Source: Turritopsis dohrnii
Taxonomy: Eukaryota > Cnidaria > Hydrozoa > Anthoathecata > Oceaniidae
NCBI GenBank assembly: GCA_027922465.2
Contig: BQMF02000497.1
Span: 1 to 64,000, forward strand
Direction of reading: 5' to 3'
Length of the DNA stretch: 64,000 nt
Positions 30,670 to 41,858 of this stretch are shown here, piece by piece. Every line of letters begins with the position of its first letter. The first letter of the stretch is position 1. Both the position numbers and the translations under genes were made by a program. The notes under the pieces were generated by a model. It saw only the letters and a program-made list of their open reading frames with translations, was not told the origin of the DNA and searched no databases.

Positions 30670-31150
30670 TTATTTCACCATCAATTGACAACTTCAAAAT
30701 CAGGAGGCTTTAAAGGGCATTTATAGATCAAATATTCCTGAATTAAGAGTACTTTTTTGGCATTGAGTCAGTGTCAAAGGAATTTGAGATCTGAAATAAT
30801 TTTATTGTTCATAAAACTGAGTCAAAGTGGAAAACTTAACTTAACTTAATGGCAACATTTTCATCATTATTATAGAAAAGAAACAATTAAGGTCACGGGA
30901 CTGAGCTTTGGAGAACACAATGTCTAACAATAGCCTTACTAGAAGAAACTAAATTTACCACAACAAATTGAGTACAGTTAGTCAGATATGATCAGATAAG
31001 AGACCCAATGGCTTACCTCTCATGCCATAATGAAATAATTTATCGAAAGCTTTGTGGAAGTCAAAAAACTGACACAATCATTATATCTCCTTGTGCAGGA
31101 CATCCACATTTTTCTTTGCAACATTCAAGATGCGGAATATGATGCAGAAT
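30670..31150 (-). pseudogene. LINE reverse-transcriptase fragment
   Basis: Parallels the minus-strand LINE at 46420-49190. On the minus strand around 30960-30840 it reads in the same frame as the other copy's SVLGPLLFLLYINDLNVAIK block, though with more changes, and the following CATAATGAAATAATTT region also matches. Heavily decayed. Confidence 0.5.
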
Positions 31151-31188
31151 ATTTTTTCCTGAAACCAAACAGATGGGATTGTATTTCC

Positions 31189-32523
31189 TCTAATAAACGC
31201 TGCCCTCTGATAAACGCCACCTTCTAACAAATGCAGCATATTGAAATATATAGAAGAGAACCGTGACAGTGATATGATATTTTTTCACATTTTTGCATAA
31301 TACAAACACAACATTATCTTTTGTGCACAACATTGTCACACCAATCTTTTGTAACATTTTTTAGGAAAAGGAAACATCATTGTTTAAAGTCTGTTTTTCT
31401 CACATTTTCATTTTGTAATGAACGCCACCCTCTACCTTATTCGGATTAAATTTGGCGAAATTGGTGATTTTGAAGCAAAATCGCCAAATTTAATCCACGC
31501 CAAATTAAATTTTTTTCTTCCATTGCCAAATTAAAACCTCGCCAAATTAATTTTTTTTGTGTCCTTTACCAAATTAAATCCACTAAATATTAACTTATGT
31601 TCTGTTGCCAAATTAAATCCATCAAAAATCAACTTTTTTATGCATGGTTCTTTTTACAGTATTACAACAAAACACAATAAGCACTAATCAATTATTATAG
31701 TCTTGTCAGGTTTGGCATTCTTCATATATTCTCCTCAAAAATTATTAAGATTAATAAGGGTTTTAAGTATTCACCAAAGCCATTTATTGTTTTATACTTC
31801 AACAAAATACATGGGAAAATATTTTCATTTCATCATTTTTTCGTTCAAACAAAATGGACGCCTCAACAAACAACACAATTTCCTCAGAACTACCCGACTT
31901 TTAAAAATCTGTAGAAACAATAGAAACACAAAACAATTTTCTTGGAAATAAATTCTCGTCTCGTTTCGCTTTAAAAATCTGTTTACATTCCACAACTCAA
32001 TAGAAACACGGGGATAAAATTCTTGTCTCGTTTTGACCGTCCCTTTAAAAAACTTACATTCCACAAGTCAACAGAAACACATAATTACCTATTATTACGA
32101 ATTCATTATAGTTTCGAACAGATTCAAATCGGGTTTTCTTTTGAAATAGATAGAATTCTTCATGCATATTCTCCTGCTGTGTAATAGCGCTTTCATAATT
32201 GCCTTATGATTGTATAAAAAATCAAACAAGATAGGGAAATAGAAAAGATTACGCCCAATTAAATCCACGCTAACTTTGTAAAAAACGGCCGTCGCCAAAT
32301 TAAATCGACATCAAAATTTCTCAAGAATCAACTATCGCCAATTTAAATAAACGCCAAATTTTTCAAAATTTTGTAATCGCCAAATTAAATCCACTTAAAA
32401 AATGTCGATTTGGTCCATCGTCAAATTCAATCCACGCCAAAATTAATCCAAATAATTAAACGCTGCATCCGAAAAAAGTATTTGTAAGAAACACTACAGT
32501 GTTTATAAGAGGAAATACGGTAG
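31189..32523. mobile_element. Nested MITE pair: TATTTCCTCTAATAAACGC outer, GGATTAA.TTTGGCG inner
   Basis: The outer ends are TATTTCCTCTAATAAACGCTG (left) and its inverse ending ..AAGAGGAAATACGG (right). The inner element at about 31438-32453 has inverted ends ATTCGGATTAAATTTGGCG and ATTTGGATTAATTTTGGCG. The inner element is filled, especially near both ends, with repeats of CGCCAAATTAAATCCAC. No transposase in either. Confidence 0.6.
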
Positions 32524-33357
32524 ATTAAAACTCGGCATGTTATCAGATACATAAAATACATAAAAAAGAGTCCCACCTTTTTCTCTCTCAGAAGGGGTAA
32601 GTTCAGTTGGGTAAACAGATAAAGAATAAAAACGGAGTTGTTTTTCCATCAACTTTGTTTGTTTGGTGATTTTGATGTGTCATTAGGTGCAGCTATAACA
32701 CATCATAGTGGTTGAGCAGATAAAGAAGCAATATGGTTATGAGAGAACAAAAGAAATTTTTGGGATTCAACTTAAGTGATTCCAAATGTTATACTTCAAC
32801 GTATTGCATTAAATTCTCATCATCTTCAGTTTCTATAATCTCAGTCAGAAAAACGTAGAACAATATTTCTTTTCGGTATGGGGATAGTATCCCCTATCTT
32901 TTTCACTGGAAACCATTCTACACGGGTCAAGGAACATGTATACAGTGAAAAAGATCGAAGAAAAAGTAAAATAAGATAAATTTATAGGTATCAATATGGT
33001 TAAACTTTGAGCGTTCCACTCAAACAGATTTGCTCCCACAACATTCGGATAAATCTTCAGAAGTCTCTGAGTAAATTTCACACTTATATCAACTTTGCTC
33101 TTCTTCATCCATGTAATTTGTATCAACTTTGCTACTTTATGAGACCGATTCGACTAGAAGTGCAACCTGATTTCATTTTCAAAGAATAAACAAAAATGTT
33201 TTATGGATATTTCAAAGAAGAAAATATGCTTCTATCAGGTAGTAAATAAGTAAAGTAAACTCTCCCGACACTCTGCAAGGACATGTCTCCAGGGGGGAAC
33301 AAAAAACCTTTAAATTTTAATTAGAATTTAATTTAAACTAAAAGCACTTACACTTAT

Positions 33358-35040
33358 AACACGCCATAACAATATTGAAATCGCTAGAATACTAGCGGAC
33401 ATCACTGATGATAATCTAGAAAACAAGGTAATTGAACTCTGTCATAACCTGAATGTTCATATCGCTCCCAGTGACAGAGAAGCGTGTGATAGACTTCCAG
33501 CACCTAAAAAGAACATAAGCTCTTCCTAAATGAACTATCATTCGTTTTGTTAATCGGAAAAACTGTGTGAAGCTCAAAAAAAAAATGCAAAGAACTCAAA
33601 AACAAAAACTTTTCGTCAATCGGCCTTGACCAATTCAATCTCTATATTAATGAGAACAAAAAATCTTGAATGCTTTTGATGAAGGCAACTATGCATGTGG
33701 GGTCTTTGAATACAGTGGATAATGGTATCCTTCTTGAAAAACTATTTCATTATGGAATACATGGGTTAGCGAAATCTCTGATTGCCTCTTATCTTCCAGA
33801 CCAAAAGCAGTTTGTTTACTTGAATGGCGTCAAATCTTCTATTAGGAGTGTTAGACATGGTGTCCCGCAAGGTTCGGTTCTAGGTCTTCTTCTATTTCTA
33901 ATTTACATCCATGATCTATACAGCACATTTCATATTCAGATGTACATCATTTTGCTATTGATACCCACCTTATCAACATCTGCCAAAAAACTTGCTAAAC
34001 GAATGAACTTGGACTTGAGGACCAATAAAATCTCGTTAAATGCTAGTAAATCTGAGGATATCATCTTCAAACATTCTAGAAGACCTCTTACTTATGACAT
34101 CAAACTTTTCATTTACTGGAAAAAAATATAACCTAGCTCTTCCATTAAGTACTTAGGAATTTTACTTGATACGGATCTAAGTTGGAAATCCCAAATCAAC
34201 AGCATTGCAAACAAACTGAAAAAAGCCAATGCAGCCTTATCAAAACTTTGTCATTTTGTACCTCGAAATACTCTTATTCTTGCTTGTTGTGCCATCTTTC
34301 ATTCTCATCTTAATTACTGTGCTCGAATATGGGATCAAATGAACAGCATTAACATAAATCGCATATCTGTTCTTCAAAATCATGCTATGCGAATCATGGC
34401 TTTCAAATCCACAAGACAATCTGCCACTCCTATTTATGCTGATTTAGGTATTCTTAAATTTAATGATTTGGTATATATATACATTTGGGAAATATTCTTT
34501 TTCTGATCAAACTTTGCAATAATAAGCTCCCAACTGTCCTTCAAAACAGCTTCGCACTTGATCACTTGCATAACCAACGTCTCAATCGATCCAATACTTC
34601 TGTACGTACTACTTAATCTTATCCTCACTCGTAAAACTAGTTTTGGGCAAAATTCTATCAAGTATAATGACATTGTTTCCTGGAATGCAGTGCAGCCTTG
34701 GCTGTCAGTGAAAATTACTAGTCTGGTAAATCCAAAAACGTCCATCCAAAACGTTCTCTTATAACCCAATATATAACTCCCATGAACTAATCTGTCATAT
34801 ACAAAAATCATGTGTTTCTGTATGTCTGTGCTGTTCTCCCGTGTCCTGTAATTTGTTTCCTAATATTTTTCCCTCAAGGCAGCCAATACATTTCATTAGC
34901 TTATGGTAAACAATGGTTTCCTGTCAATGATTCATTATACTGGCAATATACTTATTTTATCAATACATACTTTGCTAGTGACGCCCTCATTGTAATGTTT
35001 ATAGTTGACAAATAAATTTATCTTATTTATCTTATCTTTA
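33358..35040 (+). pseudogene. Internally deleted LINE (ORF1 piece plus RT C-terminal half)
   Basis: 33358-33600 reads HNNIEIARILADITDDNLEN, then IELCHNLNVHIAPSDREACD and RLPAPKK, the pattern of LINE ORF1 proteins. The sequence then jumps to RT at 33670: TVDNGILLEKLFHYGI, RHGVPQGSVLG, later KYLGILLDTDLSWKSQI (34150) and HSHLNYCARIW. The endonuclease and the first RT half are missing, and frames shift several times. The 3' end runs into a TTATCTTATTTATC-type tail at 35012-35040, which is typical of Jockey/I-like LINEs. Confidence 0.7.
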
Positions 35041-35907
35041 TAAATTATACTTACCAATTTCCCGTTTATCAACTCAGTGAATTTTTCCAAACTTTTTGCC
35101 AACACTTTCCCTTATTATCATCTAAAATTCTGTCTCTTGAAACGCCCTGTTGAAGTTTTGCAGCTATAGATTCTGTTTGTCTAGAAAGAAGAAAGAAGAG
35201 TTGACATTGCTTATACACACTCACAAAACAGTTTTGTGGCAGAAAGATTCTCTTCTTCTTTATTACCTTTTTGTCGACCATGTTACAATTCTGCAATTCT
35301 GTATCATGCCCATAATGAGTATGACTATATCCACCATCACTGTCCCATTTCGGATGCGCAGTTATTTTCAATTTGCCATGCATATTCTGAAGATGTGGAA
35401 TTAACTCCTATACACATCTAAATCTTGCACCACACTCCAAGCAAACTGTTTTTCCACTTTCAAAATCCTCTAACACTTAAGTATTTTTGTTATGTTTTCT
35501 TCAATATGTCTTAATCAGTTAGCTTTTTTCTGGACAAAGGGGACACTCAAAAGTGTTTTTGATAACCTGATTATTCGATTTTGACTTTTCAATATGGCTT
35601 CTTGATTTTCATGGGGATGTCAGGTTTTGTTGTGTAAATTTCCTCATCCGTGTCTGTGATGGCATTCACATCTGTTTCTTTCTCAACTCGTATACTTACA
35701 AACTGCAAACTCAATGTCAATAAATGATTCCACAAACCAATTCTTCCAAGCACTTTCCAACTACCGTTTACCGGTATATATATACTAGAAACTAAATCTT
35801 GAATTGAGTTTAGAAACTTAATCATTCATTGTCAATTAAACATTTTTTAACTCTTCAATGCGTAGTACTTAAAAATATGAGTAAACAACAATGAAGGATA
35901 TGTCGTG

Positions 35908-36002
35908 TGAAGAATGACTTGTTCAAATATATTATTAGTTATATATTGTGAATCTTGGCCTATGAAATATAAACGAAATAGTAAAATAATGACATCTCTA
36001 CA
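35908..36002 (-). repeat. 3' LTR of the Gypsy element
   Basis: 95 bp and identical to the 5' LTR. On the minus strand it contains a TATATAAC box-like sequence. Unusually short for a Gypsy LTR. Confidence 0.9.
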
Positions 36003-36118
36003 TCCCCCCGTGTTCAAATGATAAAAAAAAAAGACTATAAATGTTAGCTATATGGTAAAATCTTTGAACATAAAGTACTCAAACATCTCATCCATTCCCC
36101 CTCAGTGAAGCACCGTTA

Positions 36119-39100
36119 TCAGTCCCAAGTACCAGTCTCTGGTGCGTAAATACGTGGGGGACGAGTAACGCGTGTCGAACGACGCAGTTGCTTTTCAACT
36201 ACGACAGGTTGCAACTGATCAGTAGCAGAGGGTGGTTGCGGTGGCGAGCTGGAAGAAGGGTGTGGAAGCTCAATGTCTGCAGGCAGTCGGGCCACAGGAA
36301 GGGCAGTGGCGGGTGTATCGTTCCCAGCGTCCACAGGTTTCCCCTCATCGGTGTTTGAGGGACCAGGTAATCCAGCAACCTGCATTGAGACGGCCGTAGG
36401 TCCGGGTGTTGCGGTTGAACATGGTGTCGCGGTTGACTGTGGATAAATTGTGTGGGTTGGCGTGGTGGGTTGATGAATCGAGACAGACGGTCGAGTAAAC
36501 GCCCTCAAAAAACGTCGATTGCGGAGTGTCAATCGCCCGGATCCATCCACTTTCACAATGTACTGGTCGTTTGCACGTGCCTCGACGACAGTGCCCGATT
36601 TATCCCATTTAGTAGCATGACGGCCATTCTGATTCTGGATCAAGACATTGGTGCCCAATTTGAGCGGGGGCAGTTGACGAGCGTGCTGATTCAACTTTTC
36701 GGCTGTGTGTGTGAATCTCGTTCGTAAGGCATCTTCCTTTTTATGCCATGCGTCACGCCAAGTTGGGTGAACATCAGGATTATTGAACTTCGACAGCTTG
36801 GGTGTGAAGGACAAGGAGTCACGAAGTGGACGTCCGAAAACAATCTCCGCCGGTGAGACGTTGCAATCCGGATCAGGTGTGTTTCGGATCTGGAGGAGAG
36901 CGCGTAAGAAGTTATCATTGTTGAGCGAACCATCTGGACCAACATTGTCAATTAGGAGCCGCTTACATTTCTTGACAGCAACTTCCGCCCGTCCGTTCGA
37001 TTGGGGGAAGTAAGCAGAGGAAATGCGATGATGAACCCCCCACCGTTTGAAGAACGATTCAGTTTCACTGGCATCAAATTCTGGGCCACCATCGCTTGAG
37101 AGCTCCATTGGCACACCGAAAGTTGCAAACAATGTACGCAAGGCAGCAATAAGTCCCTTTGCGCCTGCCTGACTCGTTCCGTGTTGCGCTTTGTAGACCT
37201 CAACCCAACCTGACAGACGATCACCTGCAACGAGGTAGTTCCAACCACCATACTTGAAGAAATCAGCAAACACACATTCAAACGGAGTAGATGGGGTCGA
37301 GGCTGGGGTAGCTGGTGTGGCTGGTTGGGATGGTGCGTTACGGTTGCAGGGTGCACAGGTTTCACGAATGCGGCGGATGTCTTTAGTCATGCCAGGCCAG
37401 AAGACGGTAGCACGTGCACGCGATTCCATTGCTGAGACACCTTGATTGGCAGAGTGAAGTATTTGCAGCACCGTTCCTCGAAGCGACGGTGGTATAACAA
37501 CCCGATCCTGGTACATGATTACGTCATCAAGTATGTACAAAGCATCCCGGTATTGCCAGTAGTCACTCTGTCGAACCAGGGGATCTGATTCGACAAGACC
37601 ATTCTCGATCAACTCTCGCAAGGCGGATAACGTTGGGTCTGCTGAAGTTGCCTCACTTAGATGTGCCCATGATACGCTGTAGGAATCTCCGATGTCCTTC
37701 GTTATTGATGCAGACATCGCTTGTTCAGGCTCGTCGGAGATGAGGGACATGCTGGGCTGGACAGGGTGACGCGAAGTTGCATCTGCCGCCACGTTTGTTT
37801 TGCCAGGTAAGTGAGCGATATCGAAAGACCAAGGTAGGGTGCGCTGCTTCAGGCGGAAGATCCTTGTATTGGAAATTTCGTCCAGGGTTCTATCGCCAAG
37901 TATCTTCGTCAGGGGCTTGTGATCGGTCACAACAACCAGGTTTGAGCTTCCTTGTGTAAAGTACTTGGTCTGCTCAAGACCCCAGACAACAGCGAGGCAT
38001 TCTCCCTCGATGGGAGCGTAGCGTTGTTCAGTAGCGGATAGGAAGCGGGAACCAGCAAGTACGATCTTCCAGCCATCAACACAACAATCGGGGACTAGCG
38101 AATCACAGGGGCAGTGTTTCTGTAAAAGGAAGTACCCAATTCCTTGACGGGACCAATCAGGGCGAAGACATGTGCGTCTGGCAGGATCGAAGATTTCTAC
38201 ACCGTGACGGATCGAATTAACAATAGTCTCTTTGGATGCCTCGAATGCAGCATCGAGTTCGGGTGTCCATTGGAAACTACACTTCGGACTCAAGAAAGGT
38301 TTGAACGGAGCCATTGTGTCACGTAATTGAGCGTAGTTGGAGACCTGATTGACTAGACCAAACCAACTACGAATGTCGGTAGTAGACTTCGGAGTCGGGA
38401 AGTTGCGAATAGCCTCAGTGTACTTTGGGAGTGGCTCGATAGACGTTTCTGATATTCGGAAACCTGCAAAATCAACTGATCTTTGTGCAAACTGGAATTT
38501 ATCCGGGTTTAGGATGATACCCTTGAGACCGACATGTCTCACAAACTTCAGTGTCCGCCACCAGTGTTCGGTCAGATCGTAATCGTAATAGCAGGTATCG
38601 TCGGTCGCACGTTCTTTGCGTTCGAAGTCGGACAAGATCTCATCGTACCGTTGGTTATAACCGTCTCCTGCACCTGTGAATCCTTGTGGCGTTGTAAGGT
38701 ATCTCCACCTTCCAAAAGGTGTGATGAACGTCGTCAAGTGACGGTCAGACGGACGGAGTGGGACGCTATGGAAACCGTTCCATGCGTCCATGACCGATTT
38801 CCAAGAGTGTGGTGGTATTCGACGTGCCAGGTGGAATGGAGATTCTTGAGCGAACGTCTCACGATCGCAGTGTTTATTAAGCGGTGATAAGTCAACGGTT
38901 CTGCGTGGCTGGCCATCGTGTTTTCTTGTCACAACCATGCGATGGCACCACGTCACCGGTTCACCGTAAGGTACCCTCTCGATTACTTTGAGGGCTTCGT
39001 CTCTCAACAAATCGTTCTTGACTTGCTCCTGCCAATGTAGAGGTATTGGCGCTGGTGTATGTACTGCACTTGGAGTTGCGTCCGCCTTAAGGTGGATCTC

Positions 39101-40837
39101 AACAGGGGGCCCTGTCATGTGAGGAAGTGGCTGATGCGGGCACGTGTTGAATGTTGAAGACGCGAAGTACTGTAGTATCCATTCCTTCATTTTGTCGTTA
39201 TTCTCTGGTGTACAGTCAAATGGTAAGGCAGTTGGAAGTTCAGGAACTACAGTTCGCGAAGGACAGGAACAGCCTTCTTCTATCCCCGATGGCGGTGCTG
39301 AGCAGCCAGCGTTCAACGAGCGGAGGGATGATCTTGTTGGCGGTGGTGTGTTTGGTGAATGGACTGATGCTTCACGCGGGATTGTTGATCCAACGTCAGG
39401 GAATGTTTCCGGCAGAATTCCTAGATCTATCATGGCCTCCATCGAAAGGAAGAAGCCTTTGGCCTTGCGACTAATATACACCATGGTAGCACACGAATGT
39501 TTAATGCTACCAGGTGTTTCCATTGTAAGTCTGATTAGTGCAGCCCCTTCAATGATGATGGGGGACCTGTTCGCCGCCACGAGATCAAGGTTCACAGGAA
39601 TCAGGTCCTTAGCGGTAAAGCCTGCAGCAAGGAATTCGTCGAACGACCAAAGGCATGATTGAGCCCCTGAGTCAGCAAGTGCAGAGATCAATGTAGGCTT
39701 TACAGCAGGGCATTTGAGCTTGAAGGAGTTGTAGTCTGCTTTTGAGACTGAGAGTTCCAAATCTATTTTAGGGTGATCCCGAAATCGCGCTTTTCTCCAT
39801 TGACCTTTTGAGAAGATGCTATGACCGAGACGATTTGGTTGTAGCACTGCTGAGTGAGTTTCACGAGGCGTCCCGGTGATGGAAAAATGGCCAACCTGGC
39901 TGAAAGTAGCTCCAAGATCAGCGGAAGTGTCACTTTCCGGCTTCTGCTTCCTAGAACCTCGTCGTTTATTTCGGTTAGAACGATGGCAGTCAATGCAGAT
40001 CCGAAAGGGTTTACTGTTCCAGCCGGATTTGCTCTCCCTGAACGGTGCAAATGGCTTACTGCATTCAGGGCAGGGGATGCGATGGTCCTCCGAGCGAGGC
40101 TCAGCAGGTGGTCTGCTTCTCTGGCGACTATACGAGGATGATGACACTGCAGCTGTGGAAGGCAAGGCATTCCTGGCCATTTCCTTGCTCTCGACAAGCG
40201 TGACAATCTCGTTGACAGTTTTCTCAAGGATGTCTGTCGTTCCTAAGATTTCTCTTCTGATATCAGTGTCGTCAATACCAGCGATTAGAACGTCACGAAT
40301 AATGGAGTCTGTGAAGTCAACAGTTCTTGTACAGACACATGTTGTTGTGTATTTGCAGGTCTCTGCTTTGCCCCTGACGCGGGCAGCGAAGGTACGGAAT
40401 TGCTCGTCCCGTTCCTGTTTTAGGCTCAACAGCTCGGCACGAGTGACACCAGTGGCAACAGCTATAACAGCAAGGTCTTTCATCGCTTTCAAGAGATCAG
40501 CTGTGGGCTTTGACACTATTGTTGGGTCGGATTTCAAGAGGCTATCCCCCAGCGTGATACCGGCACATTGAAAAAGCTGTGTAGAGCAGGAAGCTGGGTC
40601 CAACCCAGAGCCAATGACAAAAGCGTCCCACCGGCGCTTAAAGATGTTCCACTCTTCCTCGTTCAAACCCACATCAACTTTCGGACGCTCCAGTTTCGGT
40701 CCATGGGAAGTGGGTGCATGTGACCTCATGTGCACTGTGCTGTGCGCTGCTAGAAGTGTGCAGGCGACATTTTCGGACACATTGAGTGGTGTTGAATATG
40801 TGCAGCCGTCAACGGGACAATTGATTGGATCATCCAT
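36119..40837 (-). CDS. Gypsy gag-pol polyprotein, single frame (1572 aa)
   Basis: The start is the ATG at 40837; the frame is open slightly further upstream but without another ATG. Domains in order: an N-terminal Cys/His finger-like stretch (CPVDGC...H...H), gag core with EEEWNIFKRRWDAF, a second Cys cluster (CPECSKPF ... CIDCH), an aspartic protease (ALADSGAQSCLW), and RT with TRKHDGQPRRTVDLSPLN and RWRYLTTPQGF. The RT catalytic pair is in ATDDTCYYD rather than the usual Y/F-V-DD. RNase H follows (RPDWSRQGIGYFL, EGECLAVVWGL, VVTDHKPL). The integrase has a zinc region whose second His appears to be Asn (LHSANQG; CAPC is kept), a core with ADFF, SSDGGPEF and PQSNGRAEV, and a C-terminal GTNVLIQNQNG region. 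No frameshift separates gag and pol. No envelope gene. Confidence 0.93.
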   Translation of the reverse strand: MDDPINCPVDGCTYSTPLNVSENVACTLLAAHSTVHMRSHAPTSHGPKLERPKVDVGLNEEEWNIFKRRWDAFVIGSGLDPASCSTQLFQCAGITLGDSLLKSDPTIVSKPTADLLKAMKDLAVIAVATGVTRAELLSLKQERDEQFRTFAARVRGKAETCKYTTTCVCTRTVDFTDSIIRDVLIAGIDDTDIRREILGTTDILEKTVNEIVTLVESKEMARNALPSTAAVSSSSYSRQRSRPPAEPRSEDHRIPCPECSKPFAPFRESKSGWNSKPFRICIDCHRSNRNKRRGSRKQKPESDTSADLGATFSQVGHFSITGTPRETHSAVLQPNRLGHSIFSKGQWRKARFRDHPKIDLELSVSKADYNSFKLKCPAVKPTLISALADSGAQSCLWSFDEFLAAGFTAKDLIPVNLDLVAANRSPIIIEGAALIRLTMETPGSIKHSCATMVYISRKAKGFFLSMEAMIDLGILPETFPDVGSTIPREASVHSPNTPPPTRSSLRSLNAGCSAPPSGIEEGCSCPSRTVVPELPTALPFDCTPENNDKMKEWILQYFASSTFNTCPHQPLPHMTGPPVEIHLKADATPSAVHTPAPIPLHWQEQVKNDLLRDEALKVIERVPYGEPVTWCHRMVVTRKHDGQPRRTVDLSPLNKHCDRETFAQESPFHLARRIPPHSWKSVMDAWNGFHSVPLRPSDRHLTTFITPFGRWRYLTTPQGFTGAGDGYNQRYDEILSDFERKERATDDTCYYDYDLTEHWWRTLKFVRHVGLKGIILNPDKFQFAQRSVDFAGFRISETSIEPLPKYTEAIRNFPTPKSTTDIRSWFGLVNQVSNYAQLRDTMAPFKPFLSPKCSFQWTPELDAAFEASKETIVNSIRHGVEIFDPARRTCLRPDWSRQGIGYFLLQKHCPCDSLVPDCCVDGWKIVLAGSRFLSATEQRYAPIEGECLAVVWGLEQTKYFTQGSSNLVVVTDHKPLTKILGDRTLDEISNTRIFRLKQRTLPWSFDIAHLPGKTNVAADATSRHPVQPSMSLISDEPEQAMSASITKDIGDSYSVSWAHLSEATSADPTLSALRELIENGLVESDPLVRQSDYWQYRDALYILDDVIMYQDRVVIPPSLRGTVLQILHSANQGVSAMESRARATVFWPGMTKDIRRIRETCAPCNRNAPSQPATPATPASTPSTPFECVFADFFKYGGWNYLVAGDRLSGWVEVYKAQHGTSQAGAKGLIAALRTLFATFGVPMELSSDGGPEFDASETESFFKRWGVHHRISSAYFPQSNGRAEVAVKKCKRLLIDNVGPDGSLNNDNFLRALLQIRNTPDPDCNVSPAEIVFGRPLRDSLSFTPKLSKFNNPDVHPTWRDAWHKKEDALRTRFTHTAEKLNQHARQLPPLKLGTNVLIQNQNGRHATKWDKSGTVVEARANDQYIVKVDGSGRLTLRNRRFLRAFTRPSVSIHQPTTPTHTIYPQSTATPCSTATPGPTAVSMQVAGLPGPSNTDEGKPVDAGNDTPATALPVARLPADIELPHPSSSSPPQPPSATDQLQPVVVEKQLRRSTRVTRPPRIYAPETGTWD

Positions 40838-40879
40838 TTTCGTCACAAGAAAAGTAAAAGTATCAGTAAAAGGCCAAGA

Positions 40880-40974
40880 TGAAGAATGACTTGTTCAAAT
40901 ATATTATTAGTTATATATTGTGAATCTTGGCCTATGAAATATAAACGAAATAGTAAAATAATGACATCTCTACA
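40880..40974 (-). repeat. 5' LTR of the Gypsy element
   Basis: 95 bp and identical to the 3' LTR. Only 42 nt separate it from the ATG of the gag-pol frame, so the leader including the primer-binding site is minimal; the primer tRNA was not identified. Confidence 0.9.
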
Positions 40975-41182
40975 TCGTGATCTTCTGCAGGTTATGCTAT
41001 AGCTCCCAAGGAGTGCAGAGAATCAATTTAAATAAAGTACAATTATTTTTGCTGGTAAGGGGGAGAGTCGAAAAAATGCTCAACTAATTGCGAAACAAAA
41101 CATGCTCAACTCAGATTATTCAATTGGCAGGAAAACTTAGGCATATTAGGCGATTATTTCCAAATATTCTGTTGCTAGGGAG

Positions 41183-41236
41183 AACGACCACCATTGCTAA
41201 GGAAATGTTAAAATTACCTTAGCAATGGTGGTCGTT
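41183..41236. repeat. Hairpin with 20-bp perfect arms
   Basis: AACGACCACCATTGCTAAGG at 41183-41202 pairs exactly with 41217-41236 around a 14-nt AT-rich loop. It lies between the Gypsy element and an interstitial telomeric tract. It could be a tiny foldback element. Confidence 0.8.
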
Positions 41237-41270
41237 TCTTCACCTAACAAAAGAATATGAAAAGTGCTAC

Positions 41271-41300
41271 CTAACCCTAACCCTAACCCTAACCCTAACT
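41271..41300. repeat. Interstitial telomeric repeat (CCCTAA)n
   Basis: About five tandem CCCTAA units in a perfect run, the metazoan TTAGGG type. Short, internal and flanked by transposons on both sides. Confidence 0.9.
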
Positions 41301-41594
41301 CGTTTGTGTGTTATGCAATGAAATTAAAAAGCCTTTTTAGTTTCCAACTCCCTTTGAAACTTGTTAAAATAACTCAGAAAAGTTTATATTCAATTTCAAA
41401 CGAAACAACCATCTTTGTATTGTAGCATGAGGAACACTCATCATATGAATCCACATGTGCAATTGATCACATGTCTAAAGCCGATGATACACGAGTCGAT
41501 TAGTTGCTTTCGACTGAGTCGTACTTATGTTGCGCATATTTTAAAGTTGCCGATACAAAGGTGATACACACAAGCGATTTTTCCTTTCTACATC

Positions 41595-41858
41595 ATGTAT
41601 TCAGACAGTGAGGAAGAGGTTGCAGCTGCTGCTATTATCATCGTGGCTTGTCAAGTGAAAAAGAAACGGAAAAAAAGAGTATGGACAAAATCTTGGCTGA
41701 AGAAAAGAAAGCAGTTTGGGGTTTACGATACACTTCTGCGTGAATTTCGACTGAAAGAGGAAGCTGACTATTTTAACTTTTTGAGGATGGTCCCTTCTGA
41801 TTTTGATGCTTTGTTGCGTCTCGTTGAAGTGGCACTCACAAAGCAAAATACGGTATTC
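41595..41858 (+). pseudogene. HARBI1-like transposase N-terminal fragment
   Basis: Starts MYSDSEEEVAAAAIIIVAC, then RVWTKSWLKKRKQFGVYDTL, LREFRL, YFNFLRMVPSDFDALLRLV and LTKQNTVF. This is the well-known opening of Harbinger nucleases (acidic start, RxxWxxxWLxxRxxxGxYxxLLxELR, FLRMxPxxFDxLLxLV). The catalytic domain is absent on the far side of the hAT, where the frame runs into unrelated sequence. Confidence 0.8.

Larger units (their letters stand above)
35908..40974 (-). mobile_element. Full-length Gypsy-type LTR retrotransposon (5067 bp)
   Basis: Two identical 95-bp LTRs (35908-36002 and 40880-40974) start TG and end CA. They are flanked by a 5-bp target duplication TCGTG (35903-35907 and 40975-40979). 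A polypurine tract (minus strand CACGGGGGGA) sits against the 3' LTR at 36003-36012. One open reading frame fills the space between. Identical LTRs and an unbroken frame indicate a recent insertion. The base composition is visibly more GC-rich than the surroundings. Confidence 0.93.

Noticed and set aside
39144..40571. Several long plus-strand frames opposite gag-pol
   Set aside because: Shadows of the Gypsy frame caused by its GC-richer codons; no domains.
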